Assembly (NCBI GenBank): GCA_031283865.1
Contig: JAITAX010000167.1
Location: 1 to 13,357, forward strand
DNA length: 13,357 nucleotides
Source: Eubacteriales Family XIII. Incertae Sedis bacterium
GTDB taxonomy: Bacteria > Bacillota > Clostridia > Peptostreptococcales > Anaerovoracaceae
Direction: 5' to 3'
Under the pieces are notes generated by a model. The model did not search any database. It saw nothing but the letters and a program-made list of their open reading frames with translations, and was not told the origin of the DNA. Shown one piece after another: positions 1 through 7,343 of the stretch. Position numbers and translations under genes: made by a program. Position 1 is the first letter of the stretch. Each line of letters starts with the position of its first letter.

Positions 1-17
1 CCGAATTTTCGCTGTTT

Positions 18-38
18 TACCCGCCGACAAGGCGGGTA
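18..38 (+). terminator. Hairpin, possible terminator of an upstream gene
   Basis: TACCCGCC (18-25) pairs with GGCGGGTA (31-38) around a 5-nt loop GACAA. The following bases (TACTATTTAAT) are AT-rich but are not a true T-run. This could be a weak intrinsic terminator for a gene left of the window, or an RNA structure in a longer transcript. The stem is directly visible; the role is inferred. Confidence 0.35.
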
Positions 39-186
39 TACTATTTAATACGGGTCAGGTATCATGGGACTCGTACAGGGGTTTGTTATTTTTTATTGCA
101 AAGGGGTATGCGGGGATTCGCTTTGCCGCCGATCTGCGGCCGATCCGCCGACAAAAAACAAGACAATCGAACAGACGCTTTCATCT

Positions 187-208
187 CCCCTTACCCCACG
201 GTAAGGGG
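187..208 (+). promoter_or_regulatory. Perfect 9-bp hairpin in the oadG leader
   Basis: CCCCTTACC (187-195) is followed by a 4-nt loop (CCAC) and the exact complement GGTAAGGGG (200-208). A TTTT occurs only six bases after the stem (214-217), so it is a poor intrinsic terminator. It could be an attenuator, an RNA-stability element or a DNA operator. It lies about 150 nt before the oadG start. Confidence 0.35.
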
Positions 209-358
209 CAGCCGTTTTGCGCGGCCGCCGCGGGTCTTGATCCTTAGACGGTCGCGGGGCGGGGCCGAAGTGCGTCACCATTCGTTTCGCGGGCACTAAA
301 GGCGCGCTTTTTGGCGTTCCGGCGCCCGTCTGAATCAACCTTGAAAGGGGGTGTTACT

Positions 359-517
359 GTGTCGTTTGCACAGAGTTTGCTTACGGGCGTATTCTGCATG
401 AGCGTCGTTTTTGCCGCGCTCATAGCGCTTTGGGCCTTAATTCGGTTTTCTTCCGTTGTGATCGCTAAATTTGAGGCGGAAACGCCGAAACAGCAAGACG
501 CGTCCGCAAGAAGATAG
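359..517 (+). CDS. OadG-like gamma subunit of Na+-pumping decarboxylase
   Basis: A 52-residue membrane protein resembling the small gamma subunit (OadG/MmdD class) that holds the carboxyltransferase and the beta subunit of Na+-translocating decarboxylases together at the membrane. One hydrophobic helix is visible at about residues 9-31, with the short charged or polar C-terminal tail typical of the family. I chose the GTG start at 359 because AAAGGGGG lies at 344-351, seven bases upstream. An in-frame TTG at 311 would add 16 residues but has no ribosome binding site. Its stop is 32 nt before oadB, which supports the assignment, since oadG and oadB homologues are usually adjacent. Small subunits of this kind diverge strongly, so the call rests on topology plus neighbour. 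The family usually ranges up to about 80-120 residues, so this one is short. Confidence 0.7.
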   Translation: MSFAQSLLTGVFCMSVVFAALIALWALIRFSSVVIAKFEAETPKQQDASARR

Positions 518-549
518 CGCGTTTCGAGGATAAAAGGGGGAATAGGGGA

Positions 550-1686
550 ATGTTCGTTACTTCACTGTTAAAGCTGTACAACGGCTCGGGCTTTGCGTCC
601 CTGAGCTGGCAAGCGCTTGTCATGCTTTGTGTCTCTTGCGTTCTGATCTATCTCGCAATTGTAAAGAAATTTGAGCCGCTCCTGCTGCTGCCGATCGCTT
701 TCGGAATGCTGCTCGCCAATCTGCCCCTGACGGGGCTGACCGACGCACCGGTCGTGACGAGCGAAGTGGGCGGCTTGTTCTACTATCTGTATCTCGGCGT
801 AAAAAAGGGCATCTACCCGTCCTTGGTGTTTCTCGGCGTGGGCGCCATGACGGACTTCGGGCCGCTGATCGCGCGCCCAAGCAGCCTGCTCATGGGCGCG
901 GGGTCGCAGTTCGGCATTGCGGTCGCTTTCGTCATCGCCACGGTCTTGGGTTTCACGCCGCAGGAGTCTGCGGGCATCGGGATCAGTGGCGGCGCGGACG
1001 GGCCGACCGCCATTTATCTGACGACGCGGCTGGCGCCGCATCTGCTGGCGGCCATCGCGATTGCGGCCTATTCGTACATGGCGCTGATTCCGATGATACA
1101 GCCGCCTATCATGCGGCTCCTGACAACGGAGCGGGAACGCACGATCATCATGACGCAGATGCGGCCCGTTTCAAGGGCGGAGAAGATCTGTTTTCCGATC
1201 ATCGTCACCGTGCTGTGCGTGCTTGCGCTTCCGTCGGTCGCGCCTCTGATCGGTATGCTGATGCTCGGCAATCTCTTTCGCGAATCGGGGGTGTCGGCCC
1301 GCCTGTCGGAAACCGCGCAGAACGCCCTGATCAACATCGTCACGATCTTTCTCGGGACCACGGTCGGCGCGACGGCAGCAGGACCTCTGTTCCTGAAAGT
1401 CGACACGCTGAAGATCATCACGCTGGGCCTGATCGCGTTCGCGTTCAGCACCGTGGGCGGCCTGCTCATCGGAAAGTTCCTGTGCTTTGCGACGGGCGGA
1501 AAGATCAATCCGCTGATCGGCTCCGCCGGCGTTTCCGCCGTTCCGATGGCGGCGCGCGTGTCGCAGATCGAAGGACAGAAAGCCAATCCGCAGAACTATC
1601 TTCTGATGTTCGCGATGGGTCCCAACGTGGCCGGCGTGATCGGCTCCGCCGTGGCGGCCGGTATCCTGCTCTCGCTCTTCGGCTGA
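550..1686 (+). CDS. oadB: Na+-translocating decarboxylase beta subunit
   Basis: A 378-residue integral membrane protein of the OadB/MmdB/GcdB family. The beta subunit decarboxylates carboxybiotin and couples this to Na+ export. Family signatures are clear: GAMTDFGPLIA (98-108), GGADGPTAIY (147-156) and NPLIGSAGVSAVPMAARVSQ (320-339), then a C-terminal GPNVAGVIGSAV. Residues matching those implicated in Na+ transport in Klebsiella OadB (D203, Y229, N373, G377, S382) appear at D150, Y176, N320, G324 and S329 with identical spacing. The length fits the shorter MmdB/GcdB forms rather than the 433-residue Klebsiella protein. The ATG at 550 follows AAAGGGGGA (533-541). The substrate (oxaloacetate, methylmalonyl-CoA, glutaconyl-CoA or malonate) cannot be decided, because the carboxyltransferase and biotin-carrier genes are not in the window. 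The symbol denotes the family. Confidence 0.93.
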   Translation: MFVTSLLKLYNGSGFASLSWQALVMLCVSCVLIYLAIVKKFEPLLLLPIAFGMLLANLPLTGLTDAPVVTSEVGGLFYYLYLGVKKGIYPSLVFLGVGAMTDFGPLIARPSSLLMGAGSQFGIAVAFVIATVLGFTPQESAGIGISGGADGPTAIYLTTRLAPHLLAAIAIAAYSYMALIPMIQPPIMRLLTTERERTIIMTQMRPVSRAEKICFPIIVTVLCVLALPSVAPLIGMLMLGNLFRESGVSARLSETAQNALINIVTIFLGTTVGATAAGPLFLKVDTLKIITLGLIAFAFSTVGGLLIGKFLCFATGGKINPLIGSAGVSAVPMAARVSQIEGQKANPQNYLLMFAMGPNVAGVIGSAVAAGILLSLFG

Positions 1687-1696
1687 TCGCTTCACG

Positions 1697-1745
1697 CGGA
1701 CGCGGCGCGGGCCGGCTGCAAAGCCCGGCGCGCGCGCCGCGTCCG
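1697..1745 (+). terminator. Strong GC hairpin after oadB
   Basis: The arm at 1697-1709 (CGGACGCGGCGCG) is exactly complementary to 1733-1745, giving a 13-bp outer stem. A second, imperfect GC stem can form in the 23-nt interior. It begins about 10 nt after the oadB stop codon. No T-run follows (the next bases are TCTGTCTCC), so it departs from a classical intrinsic terminator. It may act with Rho or as a 3' stabilising structure. It separates the oad genes from the plsX promoter. Confidence 0.55.
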
Positions 1746-1817
1746 TCTGTCTCCGGGCCGTTATCCTTTCCGCCCAACGCCCACCCAACGTTCCGTCCAA
1801 CAGATTTATTGAAAAAA

Positions 1818-1846
1818 TTGCAATTTCGGCGTCGCTGTGGTACAAT
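1818..1846 (+). promoter_or_regulatory. Sigma-A-type promoter for the plsX operon
   Basis: TTGCAA (1818-1823) and TACAAT (1841-1846) are separated by exactly 17 bp, with a TG four bases before the -10. The local sequence is AT-rich against a GC-rich background. Transcription would begin near 1853, leaving an untranslated leader of about 100 nt before plsX. I see no FapR-like operator (the inverted repeat that controls plsX in Bacillus) overlapping it. The boxes are directly visible; activity is inferred. Confidence 0.7.
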
Positions 1847-1862
1847 AACCGAAAAGAATACG

Positions 1863-1924
1863 GCGGACCGGTCTGTGCGCGCCACGGGCACGGACCGTTT
1901 TGCGGGTCCGCTCTGTGTGCGACC
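1863..1924 (+). promoter_or_regulatory. Structured leader of plsX with imperfect repeat
   Basis: CGGACC (1891-1896) can pair with GGTCCG (1905-1910) around an 8-nt loop. The segments at 1863-1883 and 1902-1924 are imperfect copies of each other: both begin GCGG and both carry TCTGTG followed by a GCG-CC core. Alternative pairings among these copies are possible. I recognise no named riboswitch or protein-binding leader. The function, if any, is unknown. Confidence 0.3.
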
Positions 1925-1951
1925 GCCCGCAAATCAACCACGGAGGGGAGC

Positions 1952-2992
1952 ATGGGAAATCGCGACAGAATCATCTTAGACGGCATGGGCGGAGACCACG
2001 CGCCGGCTGCCATCGCAGAGGGCGCGGCGCTCGCCTCGCAGATCGTCGAAAACACAATTTGCATCGTCGGCGACGAAAAAAGGCTTACGGACGAACTCGC
2101 ACGCCATAAGCACAATCCAAAACGGATAGAACTCGTTCATGCGGAGGAGGTCATAAGCGGCGACGAAGCGCCTGTGCGCGCCGTGCGCACAAAGCAGCGT
2201 TCCTCCATCGTCGTGGGCCTGAACATGCTCAAAAACGGCGCGGGCGGCGTTTTCATTTCCGCAGGCAACACGGGCGCGCTCATGGCGGGCGGCCTGTTTA
2301 TCCTCGGCCGGATTCAGGGCATAGACAGACCTGCGATCGCAAGCACCTATCCGATCCTCGGCGAGGGGGTGTCCCTGCTCGTGGATACGGGCGCGAACGC
2401 CGAGTGCAAGCCGAACAACCTGCTCGAATTTGCGCTGATGGGTTCCATCTACATGGAGAAAGTTTTGAACAAGCGGAATCCCACCGTCGGCCTCGTCAAC
2501 ATGGGTACGGAGGAAAACAAAGGCACGACCGTGCTGAAAGCGGCCCACGCGCTGCTTGCGGAAAACCGCGACACGGAGGGCGGCCTGCGCTTCGTGGGCA
2601 ACATCGAAGCGCGGGATATTCCGCGCGGTGCCGCTGATGTCATCGTCTGCGACGGCTATGTCGGCAATGTCGTCCTGAAGCTGACAGAGGGCCTGGCTTG
2701 GAGTATCTTTCAACTGATTAAGCAAAAATTCACATCGGGCCTGTTCACGAAAGTGGGCGCCCTGCTGCTTTCGGGCAAGCTCTCGGAGCTGCGCGGCGCT
2801 TTTGACTATTCCGAATACGGCGGCGCGCCCATCCTCGGCATCAAGGGGGCCGTCGTGAAAATGCACGGTTCGTCGAACGCCAAGGCTGTGAAAAACACGA
2901 TCATCAAAGCCCTGCCGTATATGAAAAACGAGGTGGTGCGGAACATCGAGAACGCCATCCTCAATCTGGAGGTGACGGGACGCCTTGAATGA
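1952..2992 (+). CDS. plsX: Phosphate acyltransferase PlsX
   Basis: PlsX converts acyl-ACP and phosphate into acyl-phosphate, the acyl donor that PlsY uses to start phospholipid synthesis. It is a peripheral membrane enzyme. The 346-residue length is typical. Family motifs are plain: DGMGGDHAP (10-18; usual form DAMGGDNAP), SAGNTGALMA (103-112), NMGTEENKGT (183-192), CDGYVGNVVLKLTEG (233-247) and a GGAPILGIKG loop near the C-terminus. The ATG follows GGAGGGG (1942-1948). It is the first gene after the promoter at 1818-1846, and its last 8 nt overlap the rnc start, which suggests translational coupling. In many Firmicutes acpP lies between plsX and rnc; here it does not. Confidence 0.97.
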   Translation: MGNRDRIILDGMGGDHAPAAIAEGAALASQIVENTICIVGDEKRLTDELARHKHNPKRIELVHAEEVISGDEAPVRAVRTKQRSSIVVGLNMLKNGAGGVFISAGNTGALMAGGLFILGRIQGIDRPAIASTYPILGEGVSLLVDTGANAECKPNNLLEFALMGSIYMEKVLNKRNPTVGLVNMGTEENKGTTVLKAAHALLAENRDTEGGLRFVGNIEARDIPRGAADVIVCDGYVGNVVLKLTEGLAWSIFQLIKQKFTSGLFTKVGALLLSGKLSELRGAFDYSEYGGAPILGIKGAVVKMHGSSNAKAVKNTIIKALPYMKNEVVRNIENAILNLEVTGRLE

Positions 2993-3707
2993 AGCCGCGT
3001 TGGCCGAGAAAACAAAATATCGGTTCAGGGACGCGGGACTTCTGAAAACGGCGCTCAACCATACGTCCTACGTGAACGAAAACGGCCTGTCGAAATCCGA
3101 CAGCAATGAGCGGCTTGAATTTCTCGGCGACGCCGTTTTGGAGAGCTTAATCAGCGAAGAGCTGTACCGGCGGCTCCCATTGGTGGAGGAGGGCGTGCTG
3201 ACGCGGCTTAGGGCCTACATCGTCTGCGAAAAATCGCTCTTTCGCGTGGCCGACGCTTTCTCGCTCGGCAATTTTCTGAACCTCGGAAAGGGCGAGGAGC
3301 AGGGCGGCGGCCGGCATCGGTCCTCCATTGTTTCCGATGCGCTCGAAGCGCTGATCGGCGCCGTCTATCTGGACGGCGGCGCGGAAGCGGCGCACCGTTT
3401 TATCATGCGCACCTTTGCGGAGGTGATCGAGGAGGCGGTTTCGGGCGCGGCTGCCGTCGATTATAAGTCCGACTTGCAGGAGCGCCTGCAAGCGGAGGGG
3501 CAGGTGGATATCCGCTATCGCGTGGACGGCCAAGAGGGTCCCGACCACGACAAGCTGTTTTATGTCAGCGTGTACAAAAACGGTGAGAAAATCGGCGAGG
3601 GTTCGGGCCGAAGCAAGAAACAGGCGGAACAGGCGGCCGCGAAAAGCGCGTTGGAACGCGCGGCCTGCCGCGCTTCGCATCGGCAGAGGGCAATAGGTGT
3701 ATTTTAA
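2985..3707 (+). CDS. rnc: Ribonuclease III
   Basis: A double-strand-specific endoribonuclease that processes rRNA precursors and structured mRNAs. The 240-residue protein has the catalytic RIII domain (about 1-150) with the signature NERLEFLGDAVLE (41-53). The acidic metal-binding residues expected from E. coli RNase III appear as E42, E45, D49, D118 and E121. A double-stranded RNA-binding domain follows at about 158-227, ending in the usual GSGRSKKQAEQAAAKSAL pattern. The start is TTG at 2985: GGAGGTGA (2968-2975) lies nine bases upstream, inside the end of plsX, and the next in-frame start (TTG at 3000) is too far from it. It overlaps plsX by 8 nt and smc by 11 nt. Confidence 0.96.
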   Translation: MNEAALAEKTKYRFRDAGLLKTALNHTSYVNENGLSKSDSNERLEFLGDAVLESLISEELYRRLPLVEEGVLTRLRAYIVCEKSLFRVADAFSLGNFLNLGKGEEQGGGRHRSSIVSDALEALIGAVYLDGGAEAAHRFIMRTFAEVIEEAVSGAAAVDYKSDLQERLQAEGQVDIRYRVDGQEGPDHDKLFYVSVYKNGEKIGEGSGRSKKQAEQAAAKSALERAACRASHRQRAIGVF

Positions 3708-6700
3708 ACGAATCGAAATGCAGGGCTTCAAATCTTTCGCGGAGCCTGTCACAATAGAATTTCAGGAGGGCATAACCTGCATCGTCGGCCCCAACGGAAG
3801 CGGCAAGAGCAACATCTCCGACGCGATCCGCTGGGTTCTCGGCGAGCAAAGCCCCAAAACCCTGCGCGGCGGCAAGATGGAAGAGATCATATTTGCCGGC
3901 ACCGCGACGCGGAAAGCCAAGGGCATGGCGGAGGTCACGCTCGTCATAAACAACGGCTCCGGCCTCCTGCCGATCGACTACGCCGAGGTCGCCATTCGCC
4001 GCCGGATGTACCGCTCCGGGGAAAGCGAATATTCGATCAACGGCACGCGCTGCCGTCTGCGCGACGTCCGCGAGCTGATTATGGATACGGGCATCGGCGT
4101 GGACGGCTATTCCGTCATCGGCCAAGGAGAGATATCGCAGATCGTCAACAGTAAGCCGGAAAGTCGCCGCGAACTCTTTGAGGAAGCGGCGGGCATTACG
4201 AAATACAGGGCGCGCAAAGAGGAATCGGAGCGCAAGCTCGACGCCACCTCCGCCAATCTCGAACGCGTGAACGACATCGCCGAGGAGATAGAGGCCCGCA
4301 TCGACGGCTTGAAAGAGGACAGCGAAAAAGCCAAGGAATACCTGCTCCTGCGGGATCGCTACAAGGAACTCGAGATCAACATCACGCTGAAAAACATCGA
4401 GAGCATACAGCTCAAAAACGAGTACGTGAAAGATGAAATCATGGAGTTGTCCGCGCGCATCGAGGACATTCGCGGCGAGAAAGCGACGCTCGACGCGGAA
4501 GCGGCGGCAAGCCGAAATCGGAGCGAAACGCTGGAAGCGGAGGGCAACGCGGTTCGGGATCGCGTACTTGCCAATGTCAACGAAACGAACGAGATAAAAA
4601 ACAAGATTCGCGTCAACGAGGAGCGAAAGCAGGCGTTTGCGCGCGACAAAAAGCGGCTCGCGGAGGAAATAGAGGCCATCGGCGCCAAGCTGGAGCGGGA
4701 AGCGGGCAATCTGAAAACGCTCGCCGCCGGCGCGGCGGAAGCGGAGGCGAAGCTCGCGAAGCTGCGCGAGGAATCCGCCGCCGCCGCCGCCCGTGCCGCC
4801 GAAAAAGCCGCGTCGTCGGCGCGCGCCGCCGAGGAGATCGACGAACACAAAAACAGCATCTTTGAAGCGCACAGGCTGCGCGCCGCGAAAGAAAACGAAA
4901 TCGAAAGCATTCGGCGTCTGAGCGAAACGCTTGCGCGGCGCAAGGTGCAGATCGAGGAAGAGCAGACGCTCGCGGACCGCAGCGCCGCAGAAACGGAGGC
5001 CGCGCTCGAAACGGCGCGGCAGCGCCTTGCGTCCACAGCGGAAGCAGCGGCGTCGGCGCGCGAAGCGCGCGCGCTGGCGGAGGAAAAACACATCGCGCTT
5101 TCGGCGAAAGAAGACGCGCTGTTTTCCTCCGCGCAGAAAGCCGGTCTGCGCCGAGAACAGCTCTCCGCGCGAAAGAAAACCATCGAAGAGATGGAACACA
5201 ACTACGAGGGCTACAGCGCGGGGGTCCGCGCCATAATGCGCTCCGGCGTCAAGGGGCTGCGCGGCGTCGCGGCCGAACTGATGCGCGTTCCCCCGGGTCT
5301 TGAAACAGCCGTGGAAACGGCCCTTGGCGCGGCCTTGCAGAACATCGTCTGCGACGACGACGACAGCGCAAAGGCGGCGATTCGCTATCTGAAGCAGAAC
5401 AAATCCGGCAGGCTGACTTTCCTGCCGATTCGCAGTATGCGCCCATCGGCGGAGAAGCGGGACGCGCGGATCGCGAACGCCGCGGGCTGTCTCGGCTATG
5501 CGGTCGATCTCGTGACATTCGATGCAATCTTTGCGCCCGTCTTTGAATATCTGCTCGGTCGCGTCGTGATCGTCGACACGCTGGAAAACGCCGTCCGCAT
5601 ATCGAAAGAGGGCCGGGGCGGCCTGCGCTACGTCACGCCGGAGGGCGAGGTAATCAATGCGGCCGGCGCCATGACGGGCGGCGCTTTCCGAAACAAAACG
5701 GCCAATCTGCTCGAACGGCGCGCCGAAATCGACCGGCTTGCGGAGGAACTCGCGGCGCTGTCCGCAGAGAGGGAAGCCGCAGAAAAGGCGCTTGCGGGCC
5801 TGCGCGAGGAAAAGGCGGCCAATGCGGATGCCCTGCGCCGGGCCGAAAACACGCTGCGCGAAAAAGAACTTGAAAAACTCAACCTCGAAAACGAAGCCGG
5901 CAATCTGGAGGCACGGCTCGAAGAGTTTTCGGATCGACGCCGCAGGCAGACCGGCGAGTTTCGCAGCATCGAAGAGGAAATGACGCGTTCCTGCGGCGTG
6001 ACCGACGCGATGGAGGCGGAGGTCGAGGCGCTGAAAACCGCCGCTCTCGAAGCGGAACGTCTTGCGGAAACCGCCGCCGTGCGATATGAGGCGGAAAAGG
6101 CCCTGCAGGGCGCGGCGAACGAGGAACTCACGCGTATGCGCATAGAGGCCGGCGCGGCGGAAAGCGAGAAAAATAACAGCGACGCGATCCTGCGCCGCAT
6201 CGAGGAGGGCATGGAGGAGCTTACGCGGGACAGCGCTTCGCGGCAAGCGGCGCTCGACGCGGCGCTCGCGCAGGAATCCGAACTCCTGTCCGGCGACGCG
6301 GGCCTTGAAAGCCTCGCGGCTGCCAAGGAGGCTGAGAAGCTCGAATTGGAAACGGAGTTGGCGCAGCTTCGCGAAAGGCGGGCCGAGGCCCTGCGCCAAA
6401 GCGACGAGATGACGGGCCGCAAGGCGGCGCTCGACGCGGCGCTCGAAAAGGCGCAGGGCGGGAAATACGAGGCCGAAATCCGGCAGGCCGGAAACGAGGC
6501 GCGCCTCGAAGCCATGAAAGACAAGCTGTGGGAGGAATTTGAGATCTCCTATATACAGGCCGTCGAATTTAGGAAAGGCGACTTTGTCCCGGCCGCCGCC
6601 GTCAAGGAGAGCCGCGAGATCAAGAATCGCATGAAAGAGCTCGGCGAGGTGAACATCGGCGCGATCCGCGAATACGAAACCGTCAGCGAACGGCACGCCT

Positions 6701-7272
6701 TTCTGACGGAGCAGCGCGACGACCTTTTGAAAGCCATCGAGGATTTGCGCAAGACCATAGAAATCATGGACCGGACGATAAAGGACAGCTTCAAGGCCAA
6801 TTTCGACAAGGTTGCGGAGAATTTCGGCGACGCTTTCGGCCTGCTCTTCGGCGGCGGGCAAGGGGAGCTGCGCCTCGAAGACGAGAACAACCCGCTGGAG
6901 TGCGGCATTGAGATCAACGCGCAGCCGCCCGGCAAACGGCTGCAGAACATGAACTTGCTTTCGGGCGGCGAAAAGACCATGACGGCCATAGCCCTGATGT
7001 TTTCGATCCTGAAAGCGCGGCCGACGCCGTTTTGCATATTGGACGAGGTGGAAGCCGCCCTGGACGACAGCAACATCAAGCGCTTCGCGGAATACCTCTC
7101 GAATTTCAAAGAAACGCAGTTCACGCTCGTAACGCATCAAAAGACGACGATGGAATACGCGGGCGCGCTCTACGGCGTGACGATGCCGGAGCGCGGCGTC
7201 ACGAAAGTGCTGTCGCTGCGGCTCGGGGAGGCCGAAACGGAACGTTTCGTCGAAAAATCGGCGAACGGTTAA
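3697..7272 (+). CDS. smc: Chromosome segregation ATPase SMC
   Basis: The condensin-type SMC protein organises and segregates the nucleoid, normally with ScpA and ScpB (not seen here). It is 1191 residues, the normal full length. The N-terminal half-ATPase carries the Walker A motif GPNGSGKS (31-38). A long coiled coil very rich in Ala, Glu and Arg runs from about 165 to 505. The hinge spans roughly 515-665, with GLRGVAAEL at its start and a glycine-rich AAGAMTGGAF near its end. The returning coiled coil follows to about 1020. The C-terminal half-ATPase holds the ABC signature LLSGGEK (1087-1093) and Walker B FCILDEVEAALDD with D1116 and E1117. The start is GTG at 3697, six bases after AGAGGG (3685-3690). 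It is co-transcribed with rnc and ftsY, an order widespread in Firmicutes. Confidence 0.97.
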   Translation: MYFKRIEMQGFKSFAEPVTIEFQEGITCIVGPNGSGKSNISDAIRWVLGEQSPKTLRGGKMEEIIFAGTATRKAKGMAEVTLVINNGSGLLPIDYAEVAIRRRMYRSGESEYSINGTRCRLRDVRELIMDTGIGVDGYSVIGQGEISQIVNSKPESRRELFEEAAGITKYRARKEESERKLDATSANLERVNDIAEEIEARIDGLKEDSEKAKEYLLLRDRYKELEINITLKNIESIQLKNEYVKDEIMELSARIEDIRGEKATLDAEAAASRNRSETLEAEGNAVRDRVLANVNETNEIKNKIRVNEERKQAFARDKKRLAEEIEAIGAKLEREAGNLKTLAAGAAEAEAKLAKLREESAAAAARAAEKAASSARAAEEIDEHKNSIFEAHRLRAAKENEIESIRRLSETLARRKVQIEEEQTLADRSAAETEAALETARQRLASTAEAAASAREARALAEEKHIALSAKEDALFSSAQKAGLRREQLSARKKTIEEMEHNYEGYSAGVRAIMRSGVKGLRGVAAELMRVPPGLETAVETALGAALQNIVCDDDDSAKAAIRYLKQNKSGRLTFLPIRSMRPSAEKRDARIANAAGCLGYAVDLVTFDAIFAPVFEYLLGRVVIVDTLENAVRISKEGRGGLRYVTPEGEVINAAGAMTGGAFRNKTANLLERRAEIDRLAEELAALSAEREAAEKALAGLREEKAANADALRRAENTLREKELEKLNLENEAGNLEARLEEFSDRRRRQTGEFRSIEEEMTRSCGVTDAMEAEVEALKTAALEAERLAETAAVRYEAEKALQGAANEELTRMRIEAGAAESEKNNSDAILRRIEEGMEELTRDSASRQAALDAALAQESELLSGDAGLESLAAAKEAEKLELETELAQLRERRAEALRQSDEMTGRKAALDAALEKAQGGKYEAEIRQAGNEARLEAMKDKLWEEFEISYIQAVEFRKGDFVPAAAVKESREIKNRMKELGEVNIGAIREYETVSERHAFLTEQRDDLLKAIEDLRKTIEIMDRTIKDSFKANFDKVAENFGDAFGLLFGGGQGELRLEDENNPLECGIEINAQPPGKRLQNMNLLSGGEKTMTAIALMFSILKARPTPFCILDEVEAALDDSNIKRFAEYLSNFKETQFTLVTHQKTTMEYAGALYGVTMPERGVTKVLSLRLGEAETERFVEKSANG

Positions 7273-7343
7273 GCAGTTTTTCGCGCCCCGGCAAGCCGGA
7301 AATAAGCGGGGACACAGGTGCACGGCGGAGAAAGGATACACCC

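Larger units (their letters stand above)
1..358. other. Gene-free leader region upstream of oadG
   Basis: I see no convincing coding sequence here. Short open frames exist on both strands, but none has a ribosome binding site or a recognisable family. The stretch holds a hairpin at 18-38, a 9-bp perfect hairpin at 187-208 and a smaller inverted repeat at 125-140 (GCCGC/GCGGC). A TATACT at 37-42 resembles a -10 box, but no good -35 lies 17 bp upstream, so I do not call a promoter. It could be an untranslated leader of the oadG-oadB pair. I recognise no known riboswitch or T-box core in it. Confidence 0.5.

Noticed and set aside
37..42. TATACT as a promoter -10 for oadG
   Set aside because: It overlaps the right arm of the 18-38 hairpin, and no -35-like hexamer lies at the right distance.
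93..338. Open frames on both strands in the leader (96-299 forward, 93-338 reverse)
   Set aside because: No ribosome binding site, no hydrophobic or domain pattern, and composition typical of random GC-rich translation.
1215..1979. A forward 254-codon frame overlapping oadB and the plsX promoter
   Set aside because: It is an out-of-frame, Arg-rich shadow of oadB that runs through the hairpin and promoter.
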